In this document: positions 1 to 8,924 of the stretch, one piece after another
Layout of the letters: every line of letters begins with the position of its first letter
How positions within the stretch are numbered: position 1 is the first letter of the stretch
Source of the DNA: Bacteroidota bacterium
Lineage (GTDB): Bacteria > Bacteroidota > Bacteroidia > Flavobacteriales_D > JABDKJ01
Assembly (NCBI GenBank): GCA_027621335.1
Contig: JAQCAN010000015.1
Span: forward strand, 1-19,714
Direction of reading: 5' to 3'
Length of the DNA: 19,714 nt
Program-made: the position numbers and the translations under genes
The notes under the pieces: generated by a model
What the model was told of the DNA's origin: nothing
What the model saw: only the letters and a program-made list of their open reading frames with translations
Database searches by the model: none

Positions 1-151
1 GAATTTCGCCTCCATCGGTATTCAGATCGGTGGAATAGGGGCCTTGGTCCCCAATAGAAAAGGTCTTCTAAGTGAATTGGGAGTGAAAGCATTGATCGGA
101 GGTACCCTGGCATGTCTCTTTACTGCCACTGTGGTAGGAATGCTGATTTGA
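1..151 (+). CDS. Concentrative nucleoside transporter (NupC/CNT family), C-terminal fragment
   Basis: The reading frame is open from the window edge and ends at TGA 149-151, giving the last 49 residues of a protein. It contains the segment NFASIGIQIGGIGALVPNRK followed by a hydrophobic helix ending in TATVVGMLI. This matches the conserved C-terminal region of CNT-family nucleoside permeases, where the NFSSIGIQIGGIG motif precedes the last transmembrane helix. Members import nucleosides across the inner membrane using a proton or sodium gradient. The family call rests on recognition of this motif. The substrate range and full length cannot be judged because the rest lies outside the window. 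No hairpin terminator is visible between its stop and the next gene 83 bp downstream. Confidence 0.85.
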   Translation, partial: NFASIGIQIGGIGALVPNRKGLLSELGVKALIGGTLACLFTATVVGMLI

Positions 152-234
152 AATCAACGTTTTGAAAGCGCACTCATCCTCGCGTCCTGAATTCAAATCC
201 TTCCATTCATAGAGAATCTATTTATTTGCTGACT

Positions 235-3200
235 ATGCGTGTCTACCTTCTTATCGGACTTACATTATTCACCGCCTGTCAGTCTCCGGAATATCCCTTC
301 ATCAAGAGCAGTGAAACCCTCTTTTCTCCCGTCATTGACTCAGGGGTCGACTTCAACAATACCATCACAGAGAGCAGCTCCTTTAATTATCTCTTCTACG
401 AGAGTCTTTATAATGGCGCTGGTGTTGGCGTAGCGGATTTTGATGGAGATGGACTGGAAGATCTCTTCTTCTGTGGTAATCAGGTAGCCGACATGCTCTA
501 CAGGAATCAGGGCGAACTCCACTTCGAAGATGTCTCTTCATCAGCAGGTATCCTGGATGACGGAGGCTGGTCCAGTGGGGTAGCGATTGCAGATATCAAT
601 GCCGATGGACTCCCTGATATCTATGTCTGTAGATTCATGCTCGAAGACGTGGCCAAACGCAAGAATCTCCTCTATATCAATCAAGGAGGCATGATCTTCA
701 AGGAATCGGCCCAGGCCTACGGTCTAGCTGATGAGGGCTATTCCTCCCAAGCGAGTTTCTTGGACTATGACAAGGATGGTCTGTTGGACCTCTACGTGGT
801 CAACCAACCCCCCAACAACAGCGCTGCACGACAGGACTTGCCTGAGGATAGCCTCTATCGCTTCACTGACCGGTTGTACCACAATGAGGGTGGCCATTTC
901 GTAGAAGTGACCGAAGCGGCCGGGCTCATCGAGCGAGCCTATGGCCACATGGCGCTCTGCAGCGATCTGGATGGAGACGGATGGACGGACATCTACGTGA
1001 CCAACGACTTCGATGAGCCTGATTTCCTCTACATCAACCAACAGGATGGCACCTTCCGCAACGAGGCGCTCAATCAGCTGCAGCACATGTCCAATTTCAC
1101 CATGGGTGCGGACATTGGTGACATCGACAATGATGGGCTTCAAGATATCTTCACGGCCGATATGGTGGCTGAGGACAACAAGCGCCTCAAGACCAACATG
1201 AGTGGTATGAATCCTAAGAAATTCAACGCCTTGGTGGAGCGCGGTTACCATCACCAATACATGTTCAACACCCTTCAAGTGAACCGCGGTCATGGGCACT
1301 TCTCTGAAGTGGCCCAGCTGGCTGAAGTTCAGGCCACGGACTGGAGCTGGAGCGCCCTGATGGTGGACCTCGATATGGATGGTCTGAAGGACCTGTTAGT
1401 GACGAACGGCCTGAAGCGCGATGTGCGAGACAATGACTTCAATATCGCTCGTAGGAAGCGCGTCCAAGAGCTCAAAGAGGAAGCCGAGCGCGAAGGCCGC
1501 ACAGGCATCGATGTGAATCCGCTGGAATTGCTCGCCCTCTCCCCCAGCACACCCATTTCGAACTACGTTTTCCAGAACCTGGGGCACTATCATTTCCTGC
1601 AGGCGATGGACCCATGGGGACTCACTCAGAAAGGCATGAGCCATGGAGCGGCCTATGCCGATCTGGACAATGATGGGGACCTGGACCTCATCCTGAACAA
1701 CATGGACGAGCCGGCCAGCATTCTGGAGAATATGCGAGAGGCCTATGTGGATCATCATTGGCTACAAGTGGAATTAAAGGGCTCTATGCCATTTGGAACC
1801 AAAGTGGAACTGAGACAAGGAGATAAGCTGCAGATGATGGAATACCAGACCGTCAGAGGCTACATGTCCAGTCAATCAGGCATTATGAGTTTCGGACTGG
1901 GTGAAGACACAGAGCCTTTAAGTATCAAGGTCCTCTGGCCTGATGGCAAGCAGCAGGTGTTGGCAGATGTGCCATTGGATGAGCGAACCGCACTGGACCA
2001 CCAAAATGCCTCTGCATCAGACGACCTTGAGGTCAAGGAACCTCCCTATTTCATGGACGTATCGCTCTTGGACTACCGCCACCAGGAGAACGCCTTTGAT
2101 GACTTCAAGACGGAGATCCTACTGCCACATCGCATGTCCACCCTCGGCCCAGCTGCGGCATCAGCCGATGTCAATGGGGATGGACGTGAGGACGTTTTCA
2201 TCGGTGCGGCCAAAGGTATGACGGGTAAACTCTTCCTCCAGACCGCGGATGGCTTCAAGGAAGGTCCGGCCCTACCGGCTTCCAACCGCTATGAGGATAC
2301 TGGTGCCTGCTTCCTGGATGCCGATGGCGATGGGGATATGGACCTCTACGTAGTGAGCGGAGGCAATGAGCAGCGCCTGGATCTGTATGACTACCAGGAC
2401 CGCCTTTACCTGAATGACGGGCAAGGCGCCTTCAAGGATGCGACCACAAAATTGCCCAACATCACTAGCTCTGGAGCCTGTGTTAAGCCCTATGACGTGG
2501 ATGGCGATGGGGACTTGGACCTGTTCGTAGGGGGCCGTCAGGTACCAGGTAAATATCCGTATCCCGCCAAGAGCTATCTGCTTATGAATGAAGGCGGACG
2601 GTTCAGCGATGGCTCTGCCAAACTTCCGGCCGAGCTAAGGGAAGGAGGCATGATCACGGATGCGCTTTGGTCCGATCTGGATGGAGATGGCCTTGTGGAC
2701 CTCTGCGTGGTGGGGGAATGGATGCCCATCACTTTCTACCATTGGGAGGATGGCGCCTTGGTGAAAACGTATGAGGTCCCTCACAGCACCGGATGGTGGA
2801 ACACACTCAGCGCCTTGGACATGGATGGCGATGGGGATGAAGACCTCGCTATCGGGAACCTAGGCTTGAACATCAAGTACAAGGCCTCTCCTGAAGCGCC
2901 TTTTGAGATCTTCTCGAAGGACTTCGATGGGAATGGGAGCAATGATATCTACATGGCCTATCACCAGGACGGGAACTGCTTTCCGGTACGCGGAAGGGAA
3001 TGCTCCTCACAGCAGTTGCCCTTTGTCAAGGAAAAGTTCCCCTCCTACAATGCCTTCAGTGAAGCTTCGGTCTATGAGGTGCTAGGTGAAGACACGGCAG
3101 GGGCTTTGAACTACAAGGTGGAGCAGTTCGCCTCTGTCTTCTTGATGAACGAGGGCAAGGGCCAATGGAGGATGGTTGACATGCCGGTCCAGGCGCAATT

Positions 3201-3504
3201 CTCGACCGTGAACAGCATCCTGAAGTTGGACGTGGACAAGGATGGTACCATGGACCTTCTACTCTTCGGGAATCAGCATGATAGAGAAGTGGAGACTACG
3301 CGAAGTGATGCCTCTTACGGCCTCTTGATGCGCTCTGACGGAAAGGGCCAATGGGATGTGGTTCCTCAATGGCGATTCGGCATCTATGAAGGTGGGGATG
3401 TCCGTCATGCCTTGGCTCTGGACTGGAACAACAAAGGCCTCATCATCACTGTGAACAATGACGATGAGACCCGTTGTTTCGTGGAAAATCAGATCAACGA
3501 ATGA
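235..3504 (+). CDS. FG-GAP/VCBS-repeat lipoprotein with central ASPIC/UnbV segment
   Basis: This is a secreted, probably lipid-anchored beta-propeller protein of 1089 aa. I chose ATG 235 over the TTG at 226 because it directly starts the signal peptide MRVYLLIGLTLFTAC, whose Cys15 would be the lipidated residue. The -3 residue is Phe, so the lipobox is not ideal. About fourteen DxDxDG-type calcium-binding loops are visible, for example DFDGDGLED, DLDGDGWTD, DVDGDGDLD and DVDKDGTMD. They fall in two blocks, about residues 60-500 and 610-1089. Between them, about 506-580, lies an ASPIC/UnbV-like segment beginning HHWLQVELKG and containing FGTKVEL and VLWPDGKQ. This architecture is common in Bacteroidota CRTAC1-like proteins, often near SusC/SusD systems, but no such partner is present here. 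The molecular role is unknown; surface binding of a ligand or glycan is an inference. Its last 11 bp overlap the convergent protease gene. Confidence 0.9.
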   Translation: MRVYLLIGLTLFTACQSPEYPFIKSSETLFSPVIDSGVDFNNTITESSSFNYLFYESLYNGAGVGVADFDGDGLEDLFFCGNQVADMLYRNQGELHFEDVSSSAGILDDGGWSSGVAIADINADGLPDIYVCRFMLEDVAKRKNLLYINQGGMIFKESAQAYGLADEGYSSQASFLDYDKDGLLDLYVVNQPPNNSAARQDLPEDSLYRFTDRLYHNEGGHFVEVTEAAGLIERAYGHMALCSDLDGDGWTDIYVTNDFDEPDFLYINQQDGTFRNEALNQLQHMSNFTMGADIGDIDNDGLQDIFTADMVAEDNKRLKTNMSGMNPKKFNALVERGYHHQYMFNTLQVNRGHGHFSEVAQLAEVQATDWSWSALMVDLDMDGLKDLLVTNGLKRDVRDNDFNIARRKRVQELKEEAEREGRTGIDVNPLELLALSPSTPISNYVFQNLGHYHFLQAMDPWGLTQKGMSHGAAYADLDNDGDLDLILNNMDEPASILENMREAYVDHHWLQVELKGSMPFGTKVELRQGDKLQMMEYQTVRGYMSSQSGIMSFGLGEDTEPLSIKVLWPDGKQQVLADVPLDERTALDHQNASASDDLEVKEPPYFMDVSLLDYRHQENAFDDFKTEILLPHRMSTLGPAAASADVNGDGREDVFIGAAKGMTGKLFLQTADGFKEGPALPASNRYEDTGACFLDADGDGDMDLYVVSGGNEQRLDLYDYQDRLYLNDGQGAFKDATTKLPNITSSGACVKPYDVDGDGDLDLFVGGRQVPGKYPYPAKSYLLMNEGGRFSDGSAKLPAELREGGMITDALWSDLDGDGLVDLCVVGEWMPITFYHWEDGALVKTYEVPHSTGWWNTLSALDMDGDGDEDLAIGNLGLNIKYKASPEAPFEIFSKDFDGNGSNDIYMAYHQDGNCFPVRGRECSSQQLPFVKEKFPSYNAFSEASVYEVLGEDTAGALNYKVEQFASVFLMNEGKGQWRMVDMPVQAQFSTVNSILKLDVDKDGTMDLLLFGNQHDREVETTRSDASYGLLMRSDGKGQWDVVPQWRFGIYEGGDVRHALALDWNNKGLIITVNNDDETRCFVENQINE

Positions 3505-6500
3505 CCATGACCCGCTGGGTGTGAACCTGCGGTCCATCACTCAATTGCAGCAGGTAGATTCCTTCCGCCACATCCGATGCTATGTGGAGGTTTTGTTGGC
3601 CCTGGCCATCAGTGAGCCAGTTCTCTTGAACAATTTGCCCTGTGATGTCCATCAATGCAGCACGGACCGGACCGTTCATATTTCCTGATAGCACCACTGT
3701 GAGTTCTGTTCCATAAAGAGGATTAGGGAAGACCTTCGCAGACCAGGACGGAGTCGATTCCTCCAGGCCACTCACTATACCGCAATCCACCTCTTCTATA
3801 CTGACGTTCTTGGTTTTGGTACAGCTGTTCTGGTCGCTGACGGTTGCTACATATCCGCCATGCCTCACGTCAATGAGAATGAAGCCTTCCTGCTCATCCA
3901 CATCATCCCATTGCACGCTATACATGCCTACTCCCCCGATGACCTCGATCTCGGCCGAACCTACGTCCAACTGACAGCTATCAGGGGTCATGGAGACCAC
4001 GGTCACTGCGATCTCAGAAGGCTGTACCACCGCGGCACTTGTGACCGTCTGACAGCCGTTCGCGTCCGTGACTACGAAATTATAGCTCCCTGCGGCCACG
4101 TTCTGTGGGGTCAAGGTCTGACCGAATCCTGCTCCATTCCAGTTATACGAATATGGTGGAGTTCCTCCACTCATATTCCCTTGCAATGTTCCATTGGCCA
4201 TACCGAAACACTGGGCCTCCGTAGCTATCAAAGAGCTGATCAAGGCAGTAGGCTGTGCAATGGTAAAACTTTGAGAAGCACTGCATCCATTGGAATCCAT
4301 CACTGTGACCGAGTAATTTCCTGCGCTAAGTCCTGAAGCGGTGGCAGTAGTCTGACCACTGAGGCCATTCCAAGAATACGCGTATGGGCCGTCCCCTCCA
4401 GAGGCACTGACGCTGGCCGAACCATCGGCCCCGCCATTACAGGTCACGTTGGAAACTGCTCCGGCCGTGGTCGTCACACTTCCAGTGCTCTGTACTGTAA
4501 CAGTCTTGGTCTTCTGGCAACCATTGCTATCCGTGACCACTACGGTGTAGGTGCCTCCTGAAAGTCCTGTAGCCGTAGCCGAAGACTGGTTATTGCTCCA
4601 TAGGTAGGAATACGGAGGTGTCCCTCCAGAAGGCGAGATGCTGGCCGTTCCATCAGGGTCGCACGAAGCCGGGGTCGAGCTCGTAGTATTCACATTGAGA
4701 ATGGATGGGCTCTGAACGCTCACAGATGCGTTAGCCGCACATGAAGAGGCATCGGTCACTGTGACGCTGTAACTGCCTCCAGCCAATCCTGAAATGTCTT
4801 GATTGGACGAACCATTGCTCCAGCTGTAGCTGAAAGGTGCGGTTCCACCACTTACGCTGAGGTTCACGCTCCCATCGCTGGAGTTCCAGCAATTCGGTTG
4901 ACTCACCGCAGTATTCAGGGTCGGAGCTGAGGTCACCGTGATGTAATCCAGACGCTGTTCTGTATCGCTGCCATTCACATTGGTCACAGTCAGCGTGACA
5001 TCATGCGGGCCAGGGCTGTTGAAGGTCACCATGGGATTGGCTGCGGTGGATGTGGAGGGGGTCCCTCCTTGGAAGGTCCATGCTCGTGAGATAGGGCCTC
5101 CTGAACTCTGATCGGAGAATTGGAAGCTCGTTCCAGTGCAGCCCTGAGTAGCGCTCACGCTGAAATCAGCGGATGGTGGGCTTCCCGCTGCGGCCGTGAT
5201 GCAGAATGGACTGGTCTCAATGGTGGTGAAATCCGTGATGAATTCGGCCAAGACATTGCCCTGCTCGTCTGTGACCTCATAGCCTCCGAAGCCCCCGCCA
5301 CAGCAGAGTCCATCTCCATAAGAATCATAAATGACGAAGTCATAGCACCCTGCAGGAAGACAGAAGTCCTGCTCGAATGTCGTGCCGTACATGTCGGTCG
5401 GATAGGGTCCGCCATTGGCCACTACCTGATCGGATGCGTTGATGACCTCCCATGTGGTCTCATTGCCATAATTGTCCACCTGGATGGATACGGTCACTGT
5501 ATTCCCTTCCACTACTGAGAAGTTCTTTGAATTGGTATCGTTGGATTGGAAGCCATCCGTCTGCCCATTGGGCGACTGTGTGAAGACCTCCAACGTATGT
5601 GCTCCAGAGCTCGTGGTCAAGGCAGGCAGGTTTACCGTCACCGACTGCGAGGATGGAAGGTTTCCTGAATACGTGTAGGTCTGCAAAGCCCCGTTATCCA
5701 CACGGTATTTAATTGCCACAGACGTAATGGTATTACTCCCGAAATTCTTCAATTCCACCACCGGAGCAATGGATGAACTGCAGGAATAGCCCATGGGTGA
5801 ATGAATGGCTGTGATGCCAGCATCCCATGCGTTCGGAGGCGTACAACCTAATGAGGTCAGCAGGGAACTACGCTGGGTCATGAGGGCATCCCGCATCCTG
5901 GTCTTTTGTCCTTGGGTGAACATGTCCATACAATCCTCGTTGGTATAGTCCATGTAATTCTCCACAAGCTGTGTTCCCGAGCAAGCCGGGCTGTTACAGC
6001 TGGTGCTGGTAATCGTGGGAGGGGTGTCACATACCCTGTCTCCTTGGCTCTCACAGTTGGATTCAGTGCATGAATTTCCTTGGAAAGTATGATAGAGCGA
6101 GAAGCCATGGCCCACCTCATGGGTCACGGTGCGGTTAAGATTGGTGTAGCTCTTCAGGTTGCCGACCGTCCCGAAGGCATTGTAGAGGATGACCGCTCCA
6201 TCACGACTGACTGAAGAACTCGGGAAATAGGCAAAGCCCTGTATACCTGACCCTCCATCATTATCATCGATTTCATTGACAATCCATATGTTATAGTATG
6301 AATCTCTATCCCAGCGACTCAGATCCTTCAGGTCTGTCTCATCGCATCCGCTTCCTTGACCCACTGAGATACCTTCATTACTGTAGAGTGGAACTCCGCT
6401 TGCATCTACTCTGATGATGCCATTAGTCGGATTTCCTTGGGGGTCTCGTGAGGCCAGACAGAACTGCATCTCCACGTCCACTCCACTTCCGAAGCCGTTA

Positions 6501-6883
6501 GAACCCGGAATACGCCTGTAGTCCTCGTTCAGCCCGGTTATGGCACTCATAACCTGTTCATCACTGATGTTCACCCCTGTGCCAATAGGCTGCCCCGTAT
6601 GGAAGATATGGACCACGACAGGAATGGTGAAGACGTTCATCCTCTGGGCCTCTTCGCTTAATGGAGAGGTCTCAATGAGATGTTCCATCTCCTCATAGCG
6701 CTCTCGGTAGTCCTCCTCTTCGAGCATCATGCGCTCATGGAGGATGTTCGATGCACATTGCACCTGTTCATGTTTTGGGTCAACTGATTGGGCACTACAG
6801 TAGGTTGGGCCTAACACTATTCCAAGAAGGGAAAGGGACATTATGACATTTCGCTTCGCTCTGATAAACTCCTTCACGTTCAT
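3494..6883 (-). CDS. Secreted M43-type zinc metalloprotease with PKD, SprB repeats and T9SS sorting domain
   Basis: This is a 1129-aa exported endopeptidase. A signal peptide (about 1-32, ending CSAQS) precedes a short pro-region and a metalloprotease domain (about 85-347). The extended zinc motif HEVGHGFSLYH is at 255-265, followed by the VCDTPPT motif typical of M43 (pappalysin/cytophagalysin) enzymes and the Met-turn NYMDY at 309-313. Downstream are a CARDB-like segment (about 370-455), a beta-sandwich with YGDGLCCGG (about 460-562), a PKD domain (about 570-650), five SprB-like repeats (about 658-1035; motifs GGTPPYSY and YTVVVTDSNGC), and a T9SS type A sorting domain from VFPNP (1051) to the C-terminus. 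The protein should therefore cross the outer membrane by T9SS and be released or attached at the surface. Substrates are unknown. An internal Met15 is an alternative start. The family assignment is secure from the catalytic motifs. Confidence 0.93.
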   Translation of the reverse strand: MNVKEFIRAKRNVIMSLSLLGIVLGPTYCSAQSVDPKHEQVQCASNILHERMMLEEEDYRERYEEMEHLIETSPLSEEAQRMNVFTIPVVVHIFHTGQPIGTGVNISDEQVMSAITGLNEDYRRIPGSNGFGSGVDVEMQFCLASRDPQGNPTNGIIRVDASGVPLYSNEGISVGQGSGCDETDLKDLSRWDRDSYYNIWIVNEIDDNDGGSGIQGFAYFPSSSVSRDGAVILYNAFGTVGNLKSYTNLNRTVTHEVGHGFSLYHTFQGNSCTESNCESQGDRVCDTPPTITSTSCNSPACSGTQLVENYMDYTNEDCMDMFTQGQKTRMRDALMTQRSSLLTSLGCTPPNAWDAGITAIHSPMGYSCSSSIAPVVELKNFGSNTITSVAIKYRVDNGALQTYTYSGNLPSSQSVTVNLPALTTSSGAHTLEVFTQSPNGQTDGFQSNDTNSKNFSVVEGNTVTVSIQVDNYGNETTWEVINASDQVVANGGPYPTDMYGTTFEQDFCLPAGCYDFVIYDSYGDGLCCGGGFGGYEVTDEQGNVLAEFITDFTTIETSPFCITAAAGSPPSADFSVSATQGCTGTSFQFSDQSSGGPISRAWTFQGGTPSTSTAANPMVTFNSPGPHDVTLTVTNVNGSDTEQRLDYITVTSAPTLNTAVSQPNCWNSSDGSVNLSVSGGTAPFSYSWSNGSSNQDISGLAGGSYSVTVTDASSCAANASVSVQSPSILNVNTTSSTPASCDPDGTASISPSGGTPPYSYLWSNNQSSATATGLSGGTYTVVVTDSNGCQKTKTVTVQSTGSVTTTAGAVSNVTCNGGADGSASVSASGGDGPYAYSWNGLSGQTTATASGLSAGNYSVTVMDSNGCSASQSFTIAQPTALISSLIATEAQCFGMANGTLQGNMSGGTPPYSYNWNGAGFGQTLTPQNVAAGSYNFVVTDANGCQTVTSAAVVQPSEIAVTVVSMTPDSCQLDVGSAEIEVIGGVGMYSVQWDDVDEQEGFILIDVRHGGYVATVSDQNSCTKTKNVSIEEVDCGIVSGLEESTPSWSAKVFPNPLYGTELTVVLSGNMNGPVRAALMDITGQIVQENWLTDGQGQQNLHIASDVAEGIYLLQLSDGPQVHTQRVMVIR

Positions 6884-7002
6884 TCCTCTAAGGGCTTTTT
6901 ACTCCCCTGCTCATACTCGAAAGAGCTACAGCTGGTTTCACAGAATAGACGAAAAGCGGGAAGCGATAGACCAATGGAGACTACTGGACTTATATTCGTC
7001 CC

Positions 7003-8283
7003 ATGAGACTACTTTTTCTCCTGACGGCCCTTACGTTCATAAGCTTTGTATCGGTCTGTCAAAATCTTATTGAGAATCAAGAGAAGTATTGGTCATTCAG
7101 GGAACGATTTTTAGAGGAATTCATCGTGGTTGGAGAAGGCCAAGGCAAGAGTCTCCCGGCCGTTAGTCGACATGAGAACTTCGAGCGAATGGGGTGGGGG
7201 GACGCGACCTTGAATCTCGGTTGGTACATGGCCATGCTCAGTACCGAATATCACCTCTCATTGAAGAATTCATTTGTAAGGATCGAAGATGCAGAGACCA
7301 TTGACAAAGAACGGACCCTACTAGAACTATATTATGCACTTAAGACAGTTGAACGATTGGACCTCAGTGCGGAGCCTTTTTTCGTGCAAGGTGCTGATCC
7401 TCTACCGAATGGATTCTTCATCAGGGATGACGTGCCAGCGGAGATGTACAGCAAGTTCGCGAAGATGAAAAGCCTAGAAAGCGACTATACCAAACCCGAT
7501 AAACGAGCCAATGAAGAGAGCCATGATCAAGTGCATCATCTCATGATGGGGCTCATGGCTGTTCACAAGTTGATTCCCGAAGTGGTGAAGGTGAAAGGCG
7601 AATCCTTGAACGAGATGGCCGTCCAAAATGGCACACGCATCCTGCAGTTTCTCATCGACTACCGCTGGCATGTGAAGAATCCTGTCCTGACCAAGAGCAA
7701 TGGTAAAGCTCAAAAAGTCATGCGCGGTGGAGAAGGATATATTTATTCGGCAGGGGCCAAACATACGTTGGAATTCGATTCAGAAAGCCATCACTTCCGC
7801 ATCAATCCATTGAATAAGATTTTTTGGTCTTCACTTAGAATGGGCATCAATCCGACCTATATCAAGGATGATAATGCCCATATGGCCATGACCGTAGCGA
7901 CCACTGGGAATGGATTCAGACGCACCACGTTCAGGAAACTGGTCAAACGAGCGAAGAAGGATGAGTGGTACGTCTATCCCCTGATGAATCTGGCGCTCTA
8001 TCCTGAGAATAAACGATTCAAGAAGGACAAGGACTACCTGATCAAGAGCAGGGCCCTTTTGGATATCGCTCCACCTGAAGGGCCTCATTCCACCTATCCT
8101 GAGACCAACACCCACGGATGGACCGTGAACAACCGGTTCATGAGAGAGGAAAGTGAATTGTACATGAACAAGCCGCATACCATCGGGGCGGACTATCATG
8201 CCCTGGACTATATGCTCCTTCACAACCTCTACCTCATCCATCTGAAAGGGCTCATTCCTGAAGCTGAAAAGCGGAAGAAATGA
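7003..8283 (+). CDS. Secreted protein of unknown function, probably helix-rich
   Basis: I do not recognise this 426-aa protein. The N-terminus MRLLFLLTALTFISFVSVCQ is a convincing signal peptide, probably cut after Gln20; Cys19 lacks a proper lipobox. The mature part shows no DxDxDG loops, PKD or SprB repeats and no T9SS sorting domain. It has amphipathic, aromatic-rich stretches such as GWYMAMLSTEYHL, ELYYALKTVERLDL, VHHLMMGLMAVHKLIPE and DYMLLHNLYLIHLKG. Their spacing suggests an all-helical, perhaps alpha/alpha-toroid fold, which is inference only. Several His and Asp residues (SHDQVHH, DNAHMAM) could be functional. The start at 7003 is supported by the signal peptide. The stop overlaps the next start in ATGA, so the two genes are probably translationally coupled. 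It is divergent from the protease gene, with 119 bp between starts. Confidence 0.8.
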   Translation: MRLLFLLTALTFISFVSVCQNLIENQEKYWSFRERFLEEFIVVGEGQGKSLPAVSRHENFERMGWGDATLNLGWYMAMLSTEYHLSLKNSFVRIEDAETIDKERTLLELYYALKTVERLDLSAEPFFVQGADPLPNGFFIRDDVPAEMYSKFAKMKSLESDYTKPDKRANEESHDQVHHLMMGLMAVHKLIPEVVKVKGESLNEMAVQNGTRILQFLIDYRWHVKNPVLTKSNGKAQKVMRGGEGYIYSAGAKHTLEFDSESHHFRINPLNKIFWSSLRMGINPTYIKDDNAHMAMTVATTGNGFRRTTFRKLVKRAKKDEWYVYPLMNLALYPENKRFKKDKDYLIKSRALLDIAPPEGPHSTYPETNTHGWTVNNRFMREESELYMNKPHTIGADYHALDYMLLHNLYLIHLKGLIPEAEKRKK

Positions 8284-8924
8284 GCAACTGGAAGCGTCTG
8301 CTCAGCTACCTCCTGCCCATCAAGGAACATGAGTTGGAAAGTCCCATCTCAGGACCTTTGGAGATCTGTTGGGAGAACGGACATCTGGCCCTGAATTCGG
8401 GTCAGGCCAATTATTCCTACAACCACCTCGAGCAGGTCTTCAAAGGCGCCATGAAAAAGGCTGGACTCGCTCATCGCCAGGTAGATAGGGTACTCAACTT
8501 GGGCATGGGTGCAGGAAGTACAGTCAAGCTGTTGAGGAAGGATTTCGGAAAAGACCCCTACATCCGATCTATAGAAATGGACCCCTTGATCATTGAATTG
8601 GCGGAGCGATATTTCAGCATCGGAGAGGATGGGAAACACGAGATCATATGCACCGAGGCCCTGAGCTATGTGCAGGAATGTATGGACACCTTCGACCTTA
8701 TCTTGGTCGATCTGTTCATCGATAATGAAGTGACTCCCAATGTGTTGACTATGGGTTTCATCGTGCGACTGATGCACCTGCTTACTGCAGGTGGGGTACT
8801 TATCTTGAACACCTTACCTCATCCTGCTTCAGAATCCTTCAAAGCCGAATTGAAGGCCAATGGCTTCTCCCCCAGACTCCATCATTCCAGGGACAACGAG
8901 GTCTTCCTCTTCCTCAAGGACTGA
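8280..8924 (+). CDS. Spermidine-synthase-like class I SAM-dependent methyltransferase
   Basis: A 214-aa cytoplasmic protein with a Rossmann-type SAM-binding core. Motif I is VLNLGMGAGST (71-81). The acidic end of beta-2 is SIEMD (97-101), where spermidine synthases and related enzymes have E-x-D. Motif IV-like DLILVDLFIDNE begins at about 139. The segment LALNSGQANYSYNHLEQV (about 36-53) resembles the N-terminal substrate region of spermidine-synthase-like proteins. The protein is shorter than true spermidine synthases (about 280-300 aa), and I cannot identify the full polyamine-site residues. An aminopropyl or methyl transfer role is therefore open. It starts inside the stop codon of the upstream secreted-protein gene (ATGA at 8280-8283), and its last 11 bp overlap the convergent gene. 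It has no signal peptide, unlike its partner. Confidence 0.82.
   Translation: MSNWKRLLSYLLPIKEHELESPISGPLEICWENGHLALNSGQANYSYNHLEQVFKGAMKKAGLAHRQVDRVLNLGMGAGSTVKLLRKDFGKDPYIRSIEMDPLIIELAERYFSIGEDGKHEIICTEALSYVQECMDTFDLILVDLFIDNEVTPNVLTMGFIVRLMHLLTAGGVLILNTLPHPASESFKAELKANGFSPRLHHSRDNEVFLFLKD

Noticed and set aside
152..234. Promoter for the FG-GAP lipoprotein
   Set aside because: TATTTATTTG near 217-228 looks suggestive but does not fit TAnnTTTG spacing, and no TTG lies at the right distance, so it was not called.
724..1299. 191-aa minus-strand ORF inside the FG-GAP protein gene
   Set aside because: Its many Val, Ile and His residues come from the reverse complement of repeated GAT/GAC-rich calcium-loop codons. 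The sense frame shows regular DxDxDG repeats.
3860..4336. 158-aa plus-strand ORF opposite the SprB repeats
   Set aside because: It lies antisense to conserved SprB repeats of the protease and has no recognisable feature of its own.
4200..5100. Possible DNA-level tandem repeat in the protease gene
   Set aside because: The similarity is between SprB-like protein repeats of about 70 residues that have diverged at DNA level, so it is a protein domain repeat rather than a nucleotide satellite.
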